A stretch of DNA of 64,000 nucleotides from Aliarcobacter faecis (GTDB taxonomy: Bacteria > Campylobacterota > Campylobacteria > Campylobacterales > Arcobacteraceae): assembly GCF_013201705.1 (NCBI RefSeq), contig NZ_CP053837.1:310001-374000 (forward strand), given 5' to 3'. The notes beneath the pieces were generated by a model. The model was given only the letters and a program-made list of their open reading frames with translations, searched no databases and was not told the origin of the DNA. Each line of letters starts with the position of its first letter. Position 1 is the stretch's first letter. Of this stretch, positions 45,356 through 53,408 are shown piece by piece. The position numbers and the translations under genes were made by a program.

Positions 45356-46504
45356 TTGAGCCTCTTTGCTCTTTTTTATAATTTTGTTTTAACTATTGCT
45401 TATATAGTTTTAATCCCTTATTTATTATATAAATCAAGAAACAAAAAATATAAAGATGCAATTCCTGCAAAATTCTTTTTAAAAAATAATCCAAAATTTA
45501 CTTCAAATGGTATTTGGTTTCACTCTTGTTCTATGGGTGAAGTAAGGGCAATAAAACCGCTTATAAAAGAGTTTGAAGATAAAATAAATATTAGTGTAAT
45601 AACAAATACAGGTTTTGAAGAAGCAAAATCTATAAGTTCTAATGTAAGATTTTTACCTTTTGAGATTTTTTTACCATTTTGGATAACAAAGCAAAAAGTT
45701 TTAGTTGTTATGGAAGCAGAACTTTGGTATATGCTTTTTTTATTTGCTAAAAAAAGAGGTGCAAAAACCTTACTTATAAATGCAAGAATTTCAGATAAAT
45801 CTTATAAATCTTATCTTAGATTTCGTTTTTTTTATAAAAAGATATTTGCTAATATAGATAAGGTTTTTGCACAAAGCCAAATAGATAAAAAAAGGCTTGA
45901 AGAGTTAGGAGCTACAAATGTTGAGGTTATTGGGAATATAAAATTAGCTCAACTTCCAGTTAAAAAGCAAAGTTTTGAAAAACCAAATGGAGTTATCATA
46001 ACAGCTGCAAGTACCCATGAGAGTGAAGAAGAGTTAGTTTTAAATGCTTATAAAAAAGAGTTTGGTAAATTAATAATTGTTCCAAGACATCCTGAGAGAT
46101 TCTCAAAAGTTGATGAGCTAATAAAAGATTTTATAAAAAATAAAGAGTTGAGTTACCATAAATATAGTATTAAAGATGATTTTTTAAGTGATATAGTTTT
46201 AGTTGATAAAATGGGAATTTTAAATGATATTTATGAAATAAGTGATATTACAATTTTAGGTGGAGCATTTGCAAATATTGGTGGACATAATCCAATAGAG
46301 CCAGCTTTTTTTGGAAATGTAATAATAAGTGGAAAAAATATTTTTAATCAAAAATCACTTTTTGAATGTATAAAAAACTATTATTTGATAGAAAATAGTG
46401 AGTTAAAAGAGTATTTAGAAAAAGCAAATACTCTTTTAAAACCAAAATTAACAAAAGAGGGTTCATTTGAGCCTATAATTAAGGAGATAAAAAAATGGCA
46501 GTAG
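45356..46504 (+). CDS. waaA: 3-deoxy-D-manno-octulosonic acid transferase (Kdo transferase)
   Basis: Adds Kdo from CMP-Kdo to lipid A precursor on the inner membrane. An N-terminal membrane anchor (about 4-25) precedes a GT-B fold: GIWFHSCSMGEVRAIKP (near 51, with the catalytic Glu), VVMEAELWYMLF (near 120), and the donor-domain AASTHESEEE (near 217) and NPIEPAFFG (near 312). 382 residues, typical. TTG start one base after the zinc-ribbon gene; the RBS is AGAGG inside it. The pseudouridine synthase gene overlaps its end by 10 bases. Confidence 0.93.
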   Translation: MSLFALFYNFVLTIAYIVLIPYLLYKSRNKKYKDAIPAKFFLKNNPKFTSNGIWFHSCSMGEVRAIKPLIKEFEDKINISVITNTGFEEAKSISSNVRFLPFEIFLPFWITKQKVLVVMEAELWYMLFLFAKKRGAKTLLINARISDKSYKSYLRFRFFYKKIFANIDKVFAQSQIDKKRLEELGATNVEVIGNIKLAQLPVKKQSFEKPNGVIITAASTHESEEELVLNAYKKEFGKLIIVPRHPERFSKVDELIKDFIKNKELSYHKYSIKDDFLSDIVLVDKMGILNDIYEISDITILGGAFANIGGHNPIEPAFFGNVIISGKNIFNQKSLFECIKNYYLIENSELKEYLEKANTLLKPKLTKEGSFEPIIKEIKKWQ

Positions 46505-47247
46505 AATATGATAAAGCTTATAAACTTTTAGCAATTCAAGAGAAAATTTCAAATGCAAAAGCAAAAGATTTAATTGATAGAGGTTTAGTAAAAGTTGGTG
46601 ATAAAAAGGTTATGATTGCTAGAGGAGAGATTAAAGTTGATACTAAATTTAGTGTTAAAGAGTTAGCAAAAACTAAAGTTATTTTTGAAGATGATAATAT
46701 ATTAGTTGTTGATAAACCAGCTTTTATAACAGCTGATGAAGTTGCAAAAACTTTCAAAAATGCAATACTTTTAAATAGACTTGATAAAGAGACAAGTGGT
46801 GTTATGATGTTTGCAAAGAATGAGGATTTTCAAAAAAAAGCTATAAAAGAGTTTGCACAAAATAGAGTTTATAAAGAGTATGTAGCTATTGTTGAAGGAA
46901 AAGTAATTGAAGAGATAGTTATTGATAAACCTATTATTACTATAAAAGATAAAGGTGTAGCTAAATCTAAAATTGATAAAAATGGGAAAAGTGCAAAAAC
47001 AACTGTTTATCCACTTCTTGTTGAGGGAAATAAATCAAAAATAAAACTAGTAATTGAAAGTGGAAGAACTCATCAAATTAGAGTTCATCTAAATTCGGTT
47101 GGATTACCAATTATTGGAGATGCTATTTATGGAAGAACAGCTTCAAATGTAAATAGAGTTTTACTTCATTCAAAAATTACTAAAATTTTTGATTATACTT
47201 TTGAAGCTCGTGAGCCAAAAGAGTTTAAAGTGTACGATTTTAGTTAG
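46495..47247 (+). CDS. RluA-family pseudouridine synthase
   Basis: A 250-residue RNA-modifying enzyme. An S4-like N-terminal region (about 10-65) is followed by the catalytic core with LLNRLDKETSGVMMFAK, where the Asp after RL is the nucleophile (near 98), VYKEYVAIVEG and the RTHQIRVHLNSVGLPIIGD block (core RTHQIRVHL near 185). RluA/C/D members modify 23S rRNA or tRNA; the exact target cannot be told, although the S4 domain fits RluC/RluD. The ATG lies within waaA. Confidence 0.9.
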   Translation: MAVEYDKAYKLLAIQEKISNAKAKDLIDRGLVKVGDKKVMIARGEIKVDTKFSVKELAKTKVIFEDDNILVVDKPAFITADEVAKTFKNAILLNRLDKETSGVMMFAKNEDFQKKAIKEFAQNRVYKEYVAIVEGKVIEEIVIDKPIITIKDKGVAKSKIDKNGKSAKTTVYPLLVEGNKSKIKLVIESGRTHQIRVHLNSVGLPIIGDAIYGRTASNVNRVLLHSKITKIFDYTFEAREPKEFKVYDFS

Positions 47248-47395
47248 AATTAAGTTTATAAAAAAATAAATAGCGATTTTATAGGCTTTTTAAAAAAACA
47301 TAAGCTAAAAAAAAACTTAAATAAGATATTTGGTTTAATCTTATTTAAAGTAAAATTTATATAAAATCCTAAAATAAAAAATATGGAGAAATATT

Positions 47396-48748
47396 TTGTT
47401 TGATTCAATAACAGGCTCACTTAGAGGAATAATAGGAAAAATTAGGCATCAAGATGATGTTGCTTCACTAAGCAGAGCTTTAAGTGAACTAAAAAAAGCA
47501 TTTTTAAAAGCTGATGTTCATCATAAAACTACAAAAGACCTTTTAACTGCTATTGAATTAGAGACAAAAAAAATAGGAATTGGTCAAGATAACTTCATAA
47601 AAGTATTAAAACAAGAGTTAGAAAAAGTTTTAACTGCAAATGGAAATCAAGGTTTTGTATTCTCTTCTACTCCACCAACTATTGTTTTAATGACAGGTCT
47701 TCAAGGAAGTGGAAAAACAACAACAACTGGAAAACTAGCAAACTATTTAAAAACTAGAAAGAAAAAAGTTTTAGTTGCAGCTTGCGATTTACAAAGACTT
47801 GCTGCTGTTGAACAATTAAAACAAATAGCAAAACAAATTGATGTTGATATATATTTTGATGATAATGAAAAAGATCCAATAAAAATAGCAAAAGCTGCAG
47901 TTGAAAAAGCAAAAAAAGAGCTTTATGATGTTCTTTTAGTTGATACTGCTGGACGATTAGCAATTGACGAAGAGTTAATGCTTCAGCTAAAAGATATTAA
48001 AAATGCGATAAATCCAAATGAGATTTTCTATGTTGCAGATGCACTAACAGGACATGATGCTACAAAAACAGCAACGACATTTAAAGAGAAAATAGGAATA
48101 GATGGAGTTATTTTATCAAAATATGATGGTGATACAAAAGGTGGAGTTGCACTAAGTATTGCTAGCCAAGTTGAAGTTCCTTTAAGATTTATTGGTATTG
48201 GTGAAAAAATGCCAGATTTAGAAGTTTTCCTTCCAGATAGAATTGTTTCAAGACTTTTAGGGCTTGGAGATATTGCTGGACTTGCTGAAAAAACAGCAAC
48301 AATAATTGATGAGAAAAAAGCAAAAGAAGTTAGCAAAAAAATTAAAAAAGGTGAATTTAATTTTAATGACTTTTTAGAGCAATTAGGGATGATGAGTAAA
48401 TTAGGAAGTTTAAAATCAATTATTGGAATGATACCTGGAATGTCTGCTATGGCTCCTGCTTTAAAAGATATGGATTTTGAAAACTCTAAAGAGATTGTTA
48501 GAATAAAAGCTCTTATTGGTTCGATGACTCCAAAAGAGAGAGAAAATCCAGATTTATTAAACCCTAGTAGAAAGAAGAGAATTTCTGCTGGATCAGGACT
48601 TAGTGAGGTTCAAGTAAATAAGATTTTAAAACAGTTTAAAAGTGCTTCAAAGATGGCAAAGCAACTTTCAACTAAAGGTGGAATGAAAGGCTTACAAAAT
48701 ATGATGAGCCAAATGGGTGCTGGTGGGATGCCAAAAATCCCTAGATAA
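47396..48748 (+). CDS. ffh: Signal recognition particle protein Ffh
   Basis: Binds signal peptides and 4.5S RNA and targets nascent membrane proteins to FtsY and SecYEG. The N-domain (1-90) precedes the G-domain with GLQGSGKTTTTGKLA (near 101), DTAGRL (near 183), SKYDGDTKGG (near 239) and GIGEKM. The Met-rich M-domain starts around 320, with SKLGSLKSIIGMIPGM and the RNA-binding RKKRISAGSG (near 400). 450 residues. Start TTG, RBS ATGGAGAAA. Followed by rpsP. Confidence 0.97.
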   Translation: MFDSITGSLRGIIGKIRHQDDVASLSRALSELKKAFLKADVHHKTTKDLLTAIELETKKIGIGQDNFIKVLKQELEKVLTANGNQGFVFSSTPPTIVLMTGLQGSGKTTTTGKLANYLKTRKKKVLVAACDLQRLAAVEQLKQIAKQIDVDIYFDDNEKDPIKIAKAAVEKAKKELYDVLLVDTAGRLAIDEELMLQLKDIKNAINPNEIFYVADALTGHDATKTATTFKEKIGIDGVILSKYDGDTKGGVALSIASQVEVPLRFIGIGEKMPDLEVFLPDRIVSRLLGLGDIAGLAEKTATIIDEKKAKEVSKKIKKGEFNFNDFLEQLGMMSKLGSLKSIIGMIPGMSAMAPALKDMDFENSKEIVRIKALIGSMTPKERENPDLLNPSRKKRISAGSGLSEVQVNKILKQFKSASKMAKQLSTKGGMKGLQNMMSQMGAGGMPKIPR

Positions 48749-48762
48749 ATATACTATTAAGT

Positions 48763-48804
48763 AGTATTGAGTTGTGAACTTAATAGAGTTTAGAATTCAA
48801 TACT
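48763..48804 (+). promoter_or_regulatory. Hairpin in the ffh-rpsP spacer
   Basis: AGTATTGAGTT (48763-48773) pairs with AATTCAATACT (48794-48804), 11 pairs with one G-U, loop of 20. The -10 TATAAT for rpsP begins at its right end. It could be a terminator for ffh or an attenuator. Confidence 0.4.
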
Positions 48805-48809
48805 ATAAT
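48804..48809 (+). promoter_or_regulatory. -10 element of the rpsP promoter
   Basis: TATAAT 21 bases before the rpsP start codon, just after the spacer hairpin. The transcript start would leave a very short leader with the RBS AAAGGAAAG. Confidence 0.5.
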
Positions 48810-48829
48810 TTAAATAAAGGAAAGAAAAC

Positions 48830-49057
48830 ATGACAGTGATTAGATTAACAAGAATGGGAAGAAACAAAAAACCATTTTACAGAATAGTTGTAACAGATTC
48901 AAGAAAAAGAAGAGATTCAGGATGGATTGAATCAATTGGTTATTTTAACCCAGTTGTTGAACCACAAGTTTTAAAAATTGATGAAGATAGATATAACTAC
49001 TGGCTAAGTGTTGGTGCAAAACCATCTGAAAAAGTTAAAAAACTAGCTTCAAGATAA
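48830..49057 (+). CDS. rpsP: 30S ribosomal protein S16 (bS16)
   Basis: Small-subunit assembly protein, 75 residues. [21 protein letters not shown] and [10 protein letters not shown] (core) are diagnostic. Part of the conserved ffh-rpsP-khpA-rimM order, 16 bases before khpA. Confidence 0.97.
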   Translation: MTVIRLTRMGRNKKPFYRIVVTDSRKRRDSGWIESIGYFNPVVEPQVLKIDEDRYNYWLSVGAKPSEKVKKLASR

Positions 49058-49073
49058 TAGTCTAGACTAAATT

Positions 49074-49313
49074 ATGATAATAAATTTTATAGAAAACTAT
49101 GCAAAACTAATTGTTGCAGTTCCAGAAGATATTGTTGTTACAAAAGAGCAAATAGATGAAAATTTTGTTGAAATTACAATAAGTGTAAATAGTGTTGATA
49201 TAGGAAAACTTATTGGAAAAAACGGAAATATGATAAATGCTTTAAAAACAATTGCAAATGGTTGCAAAGCAAAAGATGGAATATCTTATAAAATACAAGT
49301 AGTTACAAAATAG
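49074..49313 (+). CDS. khpA: RNA-binding KH-domain protein KhpA
   Basis: A 79-residue single type II KH domain with the GxxG loop in IGKLIGKNGNMINALKTI (near 43-60). KhpA/YlqC binds RNA, in some bacteria together with KhpB, and affects translation and cell division. It lies between rpsP and rimM, with rimM beginning directly at its stop codon. Confidence 0.93.
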   Translation: MIINFIENYAKLIVAVPEDIVVTKEQIDENFVEITISVNSVDIGKLIGKNGNMINALKTIANGCKAKDGISYKIQVVTK

Positions 49314-49841
49314 ATGAATAAAGTTTATGTTGCAAAATTAGGGAAAGCAGTTGGTCTTCAAGGTCATTTAAGGCTTTTTATTGACTCTGATTTTCCTGAG
49401 CAATTTAAAAAAGGTGCTGTTTTTACAACAAATAGAAATTTAGCTCTAAAAGTTCTTGAATATAATTCAAATAAAGAGCTAATAAGATTTGAAGAGTATT
49501 TAGATGTAGATTTAGCAAGAAAACTTACAAATAGTGAACTTTTTACTACTCAAGAAGCTACAAAAGAGTATTGTAAACTAAAAGAGAATGAATTTTTTTG
49601 GTTTGATTTAATATCTTGTGAGATTTTTGAAAATGATTTAAAATTAGGAACTGTAAAAGATATTCACAGATACCCACTAAATGATTATTTAGAAGTTCAA
49701 ACAACTCCAGAACTTATAGCTAAAAATTTACCAAAAATATTTTTAATACCTCATATTTTTGATAGTTTTATCGAAAAAATTGAGATAGAAAATAAAAAGA
49801 TTTTTGTAAAAAACGCTTTTGATATTTTAGAAAATTCTTAA
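49314..49841 (+). CDS. rimM: Ribosome maturation factor RimM
   Basis: Assists assembly of the 30S head by binding S19. The N-terminal domain begins YVAKLGKAVGLQGHLRLF and the C-terminal PRC barrel includes FFWFDLISCEIFEND and the RYPLNDYLEVQT block. 175 residues. The ATG follows the khpA stop with no gap. trmD and rplS, which normally follow, are absent: the next gene is on the opposite strand. Confidence 0.93.
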   Translation: MNKVYVAKLGKAVGLQGHLRLFIDSDFPEQFKKGAVFTTNRNLALKVLEYNSNKELIRFEEYLDVDLARKLTNSELFTTQEATKEYCKLKENEFFWFDLISCEIFENDLKLGTVKDIHRYPLNDYLEVQTTPELIAKNLPKIFLIPHIFDSFIEKIEIENKKIFVKNAFDILENS

Positions 49842-49845
49842 TATT

Positions 49846-50751
49846 TTAATAATTACATCTTTTATCAAACTCATCTTTTGTCATTTCAACTTCATATGCT
49901 TGAGAGAATCCATTTTTTAAAAGTCTATTTAATAGAGTTTCTCTTAATTCATTACTTGTAAATGGTCCATAATAAAGTTCAATTCTATTTAAATCATCTC
50001 TACAAATAAGAATGTTTGAGTCTATACTTGTAGCTTTATCAAGATATTTTTTATATAAAACACCTTTAATTTTTGCAACATTTATTAGCTGTAAAAACTC
50101 TCCACTATTTTGTTCTATAGATTCTTTACTAGGCTCTTCTTTTTTTACTATTTTAGGACTATTATCTTCTTTTTCTAGCTCATTTTGTTGTGATTGATTT
50201 GTATTTTGGGCTTTTAGTAACTCTTCTCTAGCCATAACTGCTTCTTGTTTTAAAGCTTCAAGTTTTTGCATCTCAATTTCTAATTCAGCTTTTTTTTCTT
50301 CTAGTGACTCTTTTTGTTTAAGAACTAAATCTTCTTCTATTTTTAATGATTCCTCTTCTATTCTTTTTTGTTCTTCTAAAACTCTTCTACTCTCTTCATT
50401 TTCTTTTATATTTTCAGGCTCTTTTTGAAGATTTTTATTTGTAAGATTAGCTAGTTGTTCATTTAGCTTTTGTGAATTTATACTACTTAAATCAAATTTT
50501 ACTTCAGCTTCTTTCTCTTCTACAACTTCCTCTTTAACTGTAACTTCTTCTTTAACTTCAACAGGGGCTTCTTCTTTTGAAGAGAAAATTATTATAGAAA
50601 ATCCAATAATTAAAAGTAAAACTAAAAAAGCAATTATTGATATAAGTATAATTTTTAAAGAAGGTTTTTTTAACTTCTTTTTTTCATTTATTACTGGTGC
50701 TATTTGTTCTACTTGCTCATCTACTTGTCTCTCTTGATTTTCTTGTGCCAT
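49846..50751 (-). CDS. Hypothetical single-span protein with coiled coil and SPOR-like C terminus
   Basis: Not assigned to a known family. After a charged cytoplasmic stretch comes one membrane helix (about 36-60, LKIILISIIAFLVLLLIIG core), a long periplasmic Glu/Lys-rich coiled coil (about 70-205) and a compact C-terminal domain (about 215-301) with a cysteine pair and IELYYGPFTSNELRETLL, LLKNGFSQAYEV, which resembles the SPOR fold by eye. The layout suggests a periplasmic wall- or flagellum-associated protein. ATG 50751 is preferred; a GTG at 50763 overlaps the upstream stop and is possible. Last gene of the flgG unit. Confidence 0.65.
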   Translation of the reverse strand: MAQENQERQVDEQVEQIAPVINEKKKLKKPSLKIILISIIAFLVLLLIIGFSIIIFSSKEEAPVEVKEEVTVKEEVVEEKEAEVKFDLSSINSQKLNEQLANLTNKNLQKEPENIKENEESRRVLEEQKRIEEESLKIEEDLVLKQKESLEEKKAELEIEMQKLEALKQEAVMAREELLKAQNTNQSQQNELEKEDNSPKIVKKEEPSKESIEQNSGEFLQLINVAKIKGVLYKKYLDKATSIDSNILICRDDLNRIELYYGPFTSNELRETLLNRLLKNGFSQAYEVEMTKDEFDKRCNY

Positions 50752-50755
50752 ATTT

Positions 50756-51130
50756 TTACTCACTTGTTTGCTTATTTTCTTTCATTTTTCTATAATATTC
50801 TTGTCTATAGAGCTTTAATTCTTCTCTTTTTCTTTCTCTATACTCTTTATCATATTGGAGTCTTTTCTCTTTATTTTGTTCATAATACTCTTTTTTCGAC
50901 TCTTTATATTTGGCAATCTTTTTTATAATTGCATCTTTTCTTTTGTCAATATAATTTTTTTGCTTATGAGCTATTTCTTTGATTTTATTTAAGAAATTAT
51001 CACTATTTAATTCAGCTTCATAATCAAATACTTGTTTTTTAATTTTACTTTTTTGATAATAAGCTTTTTTCTTTTTTTTATGAGCTAGAAAATTTTCTTC
51101 TCTTCTTTTTTTTAACTCTTCTAAATTCAT
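50756..51130 (-). CDS. Hypothetical highly basic coiled-coil protein
   Basis: A 124-residue protein, almost entirely charged, with Lys/Arg/Glu/Tyr repeats such as RREENFLAHKKKKKAYYQK and RLQYDKEYRERKREELK. Likely one long helix or coiled coil; no membrane segment or signal peptide. It lies 16 bases downstream of flgG and just before the SPOR-like protein, so it is probably transcribed with a flagellar rod gene. Low-complexity composition makes homology calls unreliable and I propose no function. Confidence 0.6.
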   Translation of the reverse strand: MNLEELKKRREENFLAHKKKKKAYYQKSKIKKQVFDYEAELNSDNFLNKIKEIAHKQKNYIDKRKDAIIKKIAKYKESKKEYYEQNKEKRLQYDKEYRERKREELKLYRQEYYRKMKENKQTSE

Positions 51131-51146
51131 CTTTTTAAACTAAAAA

Positions 51147-51935
51147 TTAATTTTTAAGTCTATTTACAATATCTAACATATTATCAGCAGTTGTAATTGC
51201 TTTAGAGTTTGCTTCATAAGCTCTTTGTGCTGTTATTAAGTCAACCATTTCATTTACTAATTTTACATTTGAACCTTCAAGCATTCCTTGTTGCAGACTT
51301 CCAAATTGATCTTCTGTTGGATTTCCTTCTAAAGCATCACCAGAAGCATCACTTTGCATAAATAATGACTCTCCCAAAGGAATTAATCCTGCAGGATTTA
51401 TAAAATCTGCTAAAGTTATTTGACCTAGTTCAACTGTATCTCCAGTTTGAGCATCTGTTGCTGTTACAAGACCATCTTTTCCAATAGTTAAATCTCTAGT
51501 ATTATCAGGTACAACAATCTCTGGAGATAAAGTATATCCGTTTCCATTTATTATAGTTCCATCAGGATTGAGTTTAAAGCTTCCATTTTTTGTATATGCT
51601 ATTTCACCACTAGGAAGAGTGATTTGAAAAAATCCTTTTCCTTGAATAGCTACATCAAGTGTTCCTGAAGTTAATTTCATATCACCTGTAGTGAAGTTTT
51701 TTTGAATATTTGAAATTCTTACTCCAAGTCCTACCTCAATTCCTGTTGGATTTAAAGTAGTTTGTGTTGTTTGACCTGCTGTATAGTTCAATGATTCATA
51801 CATTAAATCTTGAAATTCTGCTCTATCTTGTTTAAATCCTGTTGTATTAACATTTGCAATGTTGTTTGAAGTAACATCAATTTGATGTTGCATTGAGTTC
51901 ATTCCTGTAGCTGCTGTGTATAATCCTCTAATCAT
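51147..51935 (-). CDS. flgG: Flagellar distal rod protein FlgG
   Basis: Builds the distal rod between MS-ring and hook. MIRGLYTAATGMNSMQHQID and the NNIANVNTTGFKQDRAEFQDL motif (core NNIANVNTTGFK near 27) match FlgG, as does the C-terminal SNVKLVNEMVDLITAQRAYE with the TTADNMLDIVNRL end. 262 residues, exactly typical. A minus-strand TATAAT lies at 51970-51965. It is divergent from cheY. Confidence 0.96.
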   Translation of the reverse strand: MIRGLYTAATGMNSMQHQIDVTSNNIANVNTTGFKQDRAEFQDLMYESLNYTAGQTTQTTLNPTGIEVGLGVRISNIQKNFTTGDMKLTSGTLDVAIQGKGFFQITLPSGEIAYTKNGSFKLNPDGTIINGNGYTLSPEIVVPDNTRDLTIGKDGLVTATDAQTGDTVELGQITLADFINPAGLIPLGESLFMQSDASGDALEGNPTEDQFGSLQQGMLEGSNVKLVNEMVDLITAQRAYEANSKAITTADNMLDIVNRLKN

Positions 51936-51964
51936 AGAAAATCCTTTTTATTACATATCTTTTA

Positions 51965-51970
51965 ATTATA
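51965..51970 (-). promoter_or_regulatory. -10 element of the flgG promoter
   Basis: Read on the minus strand as AAAATATAATTAAAAG, 30 bases before the flgG start. A vegetative-type box. No sigma-54 TTGGAAC-N5-TTGCT motif was seen nearby. Confidence 0.5.
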
Positions 51971-52047
51971 TTTTAGCAATGTTTAAAAGTTGATAAAGTG
52001 ATAAATTATTTTTAATAATATTAAGTAAAAATTTAAAACAAATTCTA

Positions 52048-52053
52048 TATAAT
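52048..52053 (+). promoter_or_regulatory. -10 element of the cheY-flagellar operon promoter
   Basis: TATAAT in CTATATAATGCATAC, 47 bases before cheY. It is the most likely head promoter for cheY, cheZ, flgF-like, flgB, fliF, fliG and fliH, which follow closely. Confidence 0.6.
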
Positions 52054-52099
52054 GCATACTTATTGAAAATTATATTTAAAACAAACAGAGGAAAAAAGA

Positions 52100-52471
52100 A
52101 TGAAGATTCTAATAGTTGATGATAGCTCTACAATGAGAAGAATTATCGGAAATGTAGTTATGCAATTAGGATTTGGAAAAGATAATTTTGATGAAGCAGA
52201 AGATGGACTAAAAGCTTGGAAACTTCTGACTGAAGCTCATTATGATGTTATTTTAACAGATTGGAATATGCCAAATATGAATGGATTAGAGCTTGTTAAA
52301 AAAGTAAGAGGTGAAGGAACTCATCAAAAAACTCCTATTATTATGATTACAACAGAGGGTGGTAAAAGTGAGGTTATTACAGCTTTAAAAGCAGGAGTTA
52401 ATAACTATATTGTTAAACCTTTTAGTGCAGAGGTTCTAAAAGAGAAGTTAGATGGGGTTTTAAAAAAATAA
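52100..52471 (+). CDS. cheY: Chemotaxis response regulator CheY
   Basis: Single-domain receiver of 123 residues. Phosphoacceptor Asp54 (VILTDWNMPN), acidic pair D7-D8 (LIVDDSS), Thr in MITTEGG (near 83) and Lys105 in YIVKPF are complete, and the DWNMPNMNGL motif is the CheY type. It binds the flagellar motor when phosphorylated by CheA, which is not in this window. The CheZ-like protein follows after 13 bases. Confidence 0.95.
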   Translation: MKILIVDDSSTMRRIIGNVVMQLGFGKDNFDEAEDGLKAWKLLTEAHYDVILTDWNMPNMNGLELVKKVRGEGTHQKTPIIMITTEGGKSEVITALKAGVNNYIVKPFSAEVLKEKLDGVLKK

Positions 52472-52484
52472 TTAAGGTTTTATT

Positions 52485-53393
52485 ATGAGTATGAGTCAAG
52501 AAGAAATCGAAGCTTTGATGAATGGTTTAGATATCGTAGATGAAGATAAGTCAAAACCAGAATTAGTAGAGATTGAAGAGCCTGTAAAAGTAGATACAAA
52601 AGAGATTGAAGAGTTAATATCTCAAACAAAAGAGATAGATAATCAAGAAGAAGATAATAGGGTATTAACAAATACAGATGAAATAGAAAATCTTTTAAAA
52701 GATATTGAATCCACAAATGTATTTGAGAATAAAGAAAAAGTAATAGAAACAATAGAAGATTTTGATACAAATGTTAATTTTGAGGGTTTTTCTGAGCAAG
52801 ACAACCAAATAAATGAGGATGATATTGTGAAAAATTGGACATCATCTAAGATAAATGAAGGGATAATTCCAACTCCTGCTCAAAGTGATACAAAGGTTGT
52901 TAGTCAATTAACTCAAGTTGCAAATGATTCTGAAGAAAAAGTTTCAAAGATATTTGATGTCTTAAGTCTAGCTTTAGATAATAATGGTGTGATTAGAGAT
53001 AGTTTTAAAGAGTGTGAGAAATCTTTAACTTCTCAAATTTTATTACTTAATAGTTTAAGTCAAAAGTTTCCAAATATCAAAGTTTTTTCTGAGCATTTAG
53101 AAAATATAAATAAGATGTATGCTTCACTTAAGAATTTAACGAATATTTTAAATGATGAAGATAATTCTATTTTCCAAGCAATGGAGTTGATGCAGTTTAA
53201 TGATATAAATAGACAAAAAATTGAAAGAGTAATGTTTGTAATTAGAAAATTATCTCTATATTTAAATAATCTTTTTGAAGATGATGGAAGTTCAAAAGAG
53301 ATTATGGTTGCAAAACATATTCATGGTGATGAAAATGAGGATTTAGCAGGAGATGATTTAGATAAATTAATAGAAGAGTTTTCTAAAAAATAA
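52485..53393 (+). CDS. cheZ: CheZ-like CheY phosphatase with FliM-like N-terminal motifs
   Basis: The 302-residue protein is a remote CheZ. In the long helical C-terminal part, FNDINRQKIERV has Asp240 and Gln244 spaced as in the CheZ catalytic DxxxQ (E. coli DLTGQ). The last residues, DDLDKLIEEF, resemble the CheY-binding CheZ tail (DDLLDSLGF). The N terminus, MSQEEIEALMNGL (3-15), looks like the FliM peptide that binds CheY-P (SQAEIDALLNG), with weaker copies near 39 (KEIEELISQ) and 65 (DEIENLLKD). An acidic linker (about 20-135) separates these ends. CheZ is inferred from motifs and from cheY next to it. H. pylori HP0170-type CheZ is the nearest known parallel. Confidence 0.68.
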   Translation: MSMSQEEIEALMNGLDIVDEDKSKPELVEIEEPVKVDTKEIEELISQTKEIDNQEEDNRVLTNTDEIENLLKDIESTNVFENKEKVIETIEDFDTNVNFEGFSEQDNQINEDDIVKNWTSSKINEGIIPTPAQSDTKVVSQLTQVANDSEEKVSKIFDVLSLALDNNGVIRDSFKECEKSLTSQILLLNSLSQKFPNIKVFSEHLENINKMYASLKNLTNILNDEDNSIFQAMELMQFNDINRQKIERVMFVIRKLSLYLNNLFEDDGSSKEIMVAKHIHGDENEDLAGDDLDKLIEEFSKK

Positions 53394-53408
53394 TTAGTAG
53401 GAGGTAGT

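Noticed and set aside
50012-50197. 61-codon plus-strand frame in the SPOR-like gene, and 74 codons at 50704
   Set aside because: Low-complexity Phe/Ser/Leu complements of Lys/Glu coils; no RBS.
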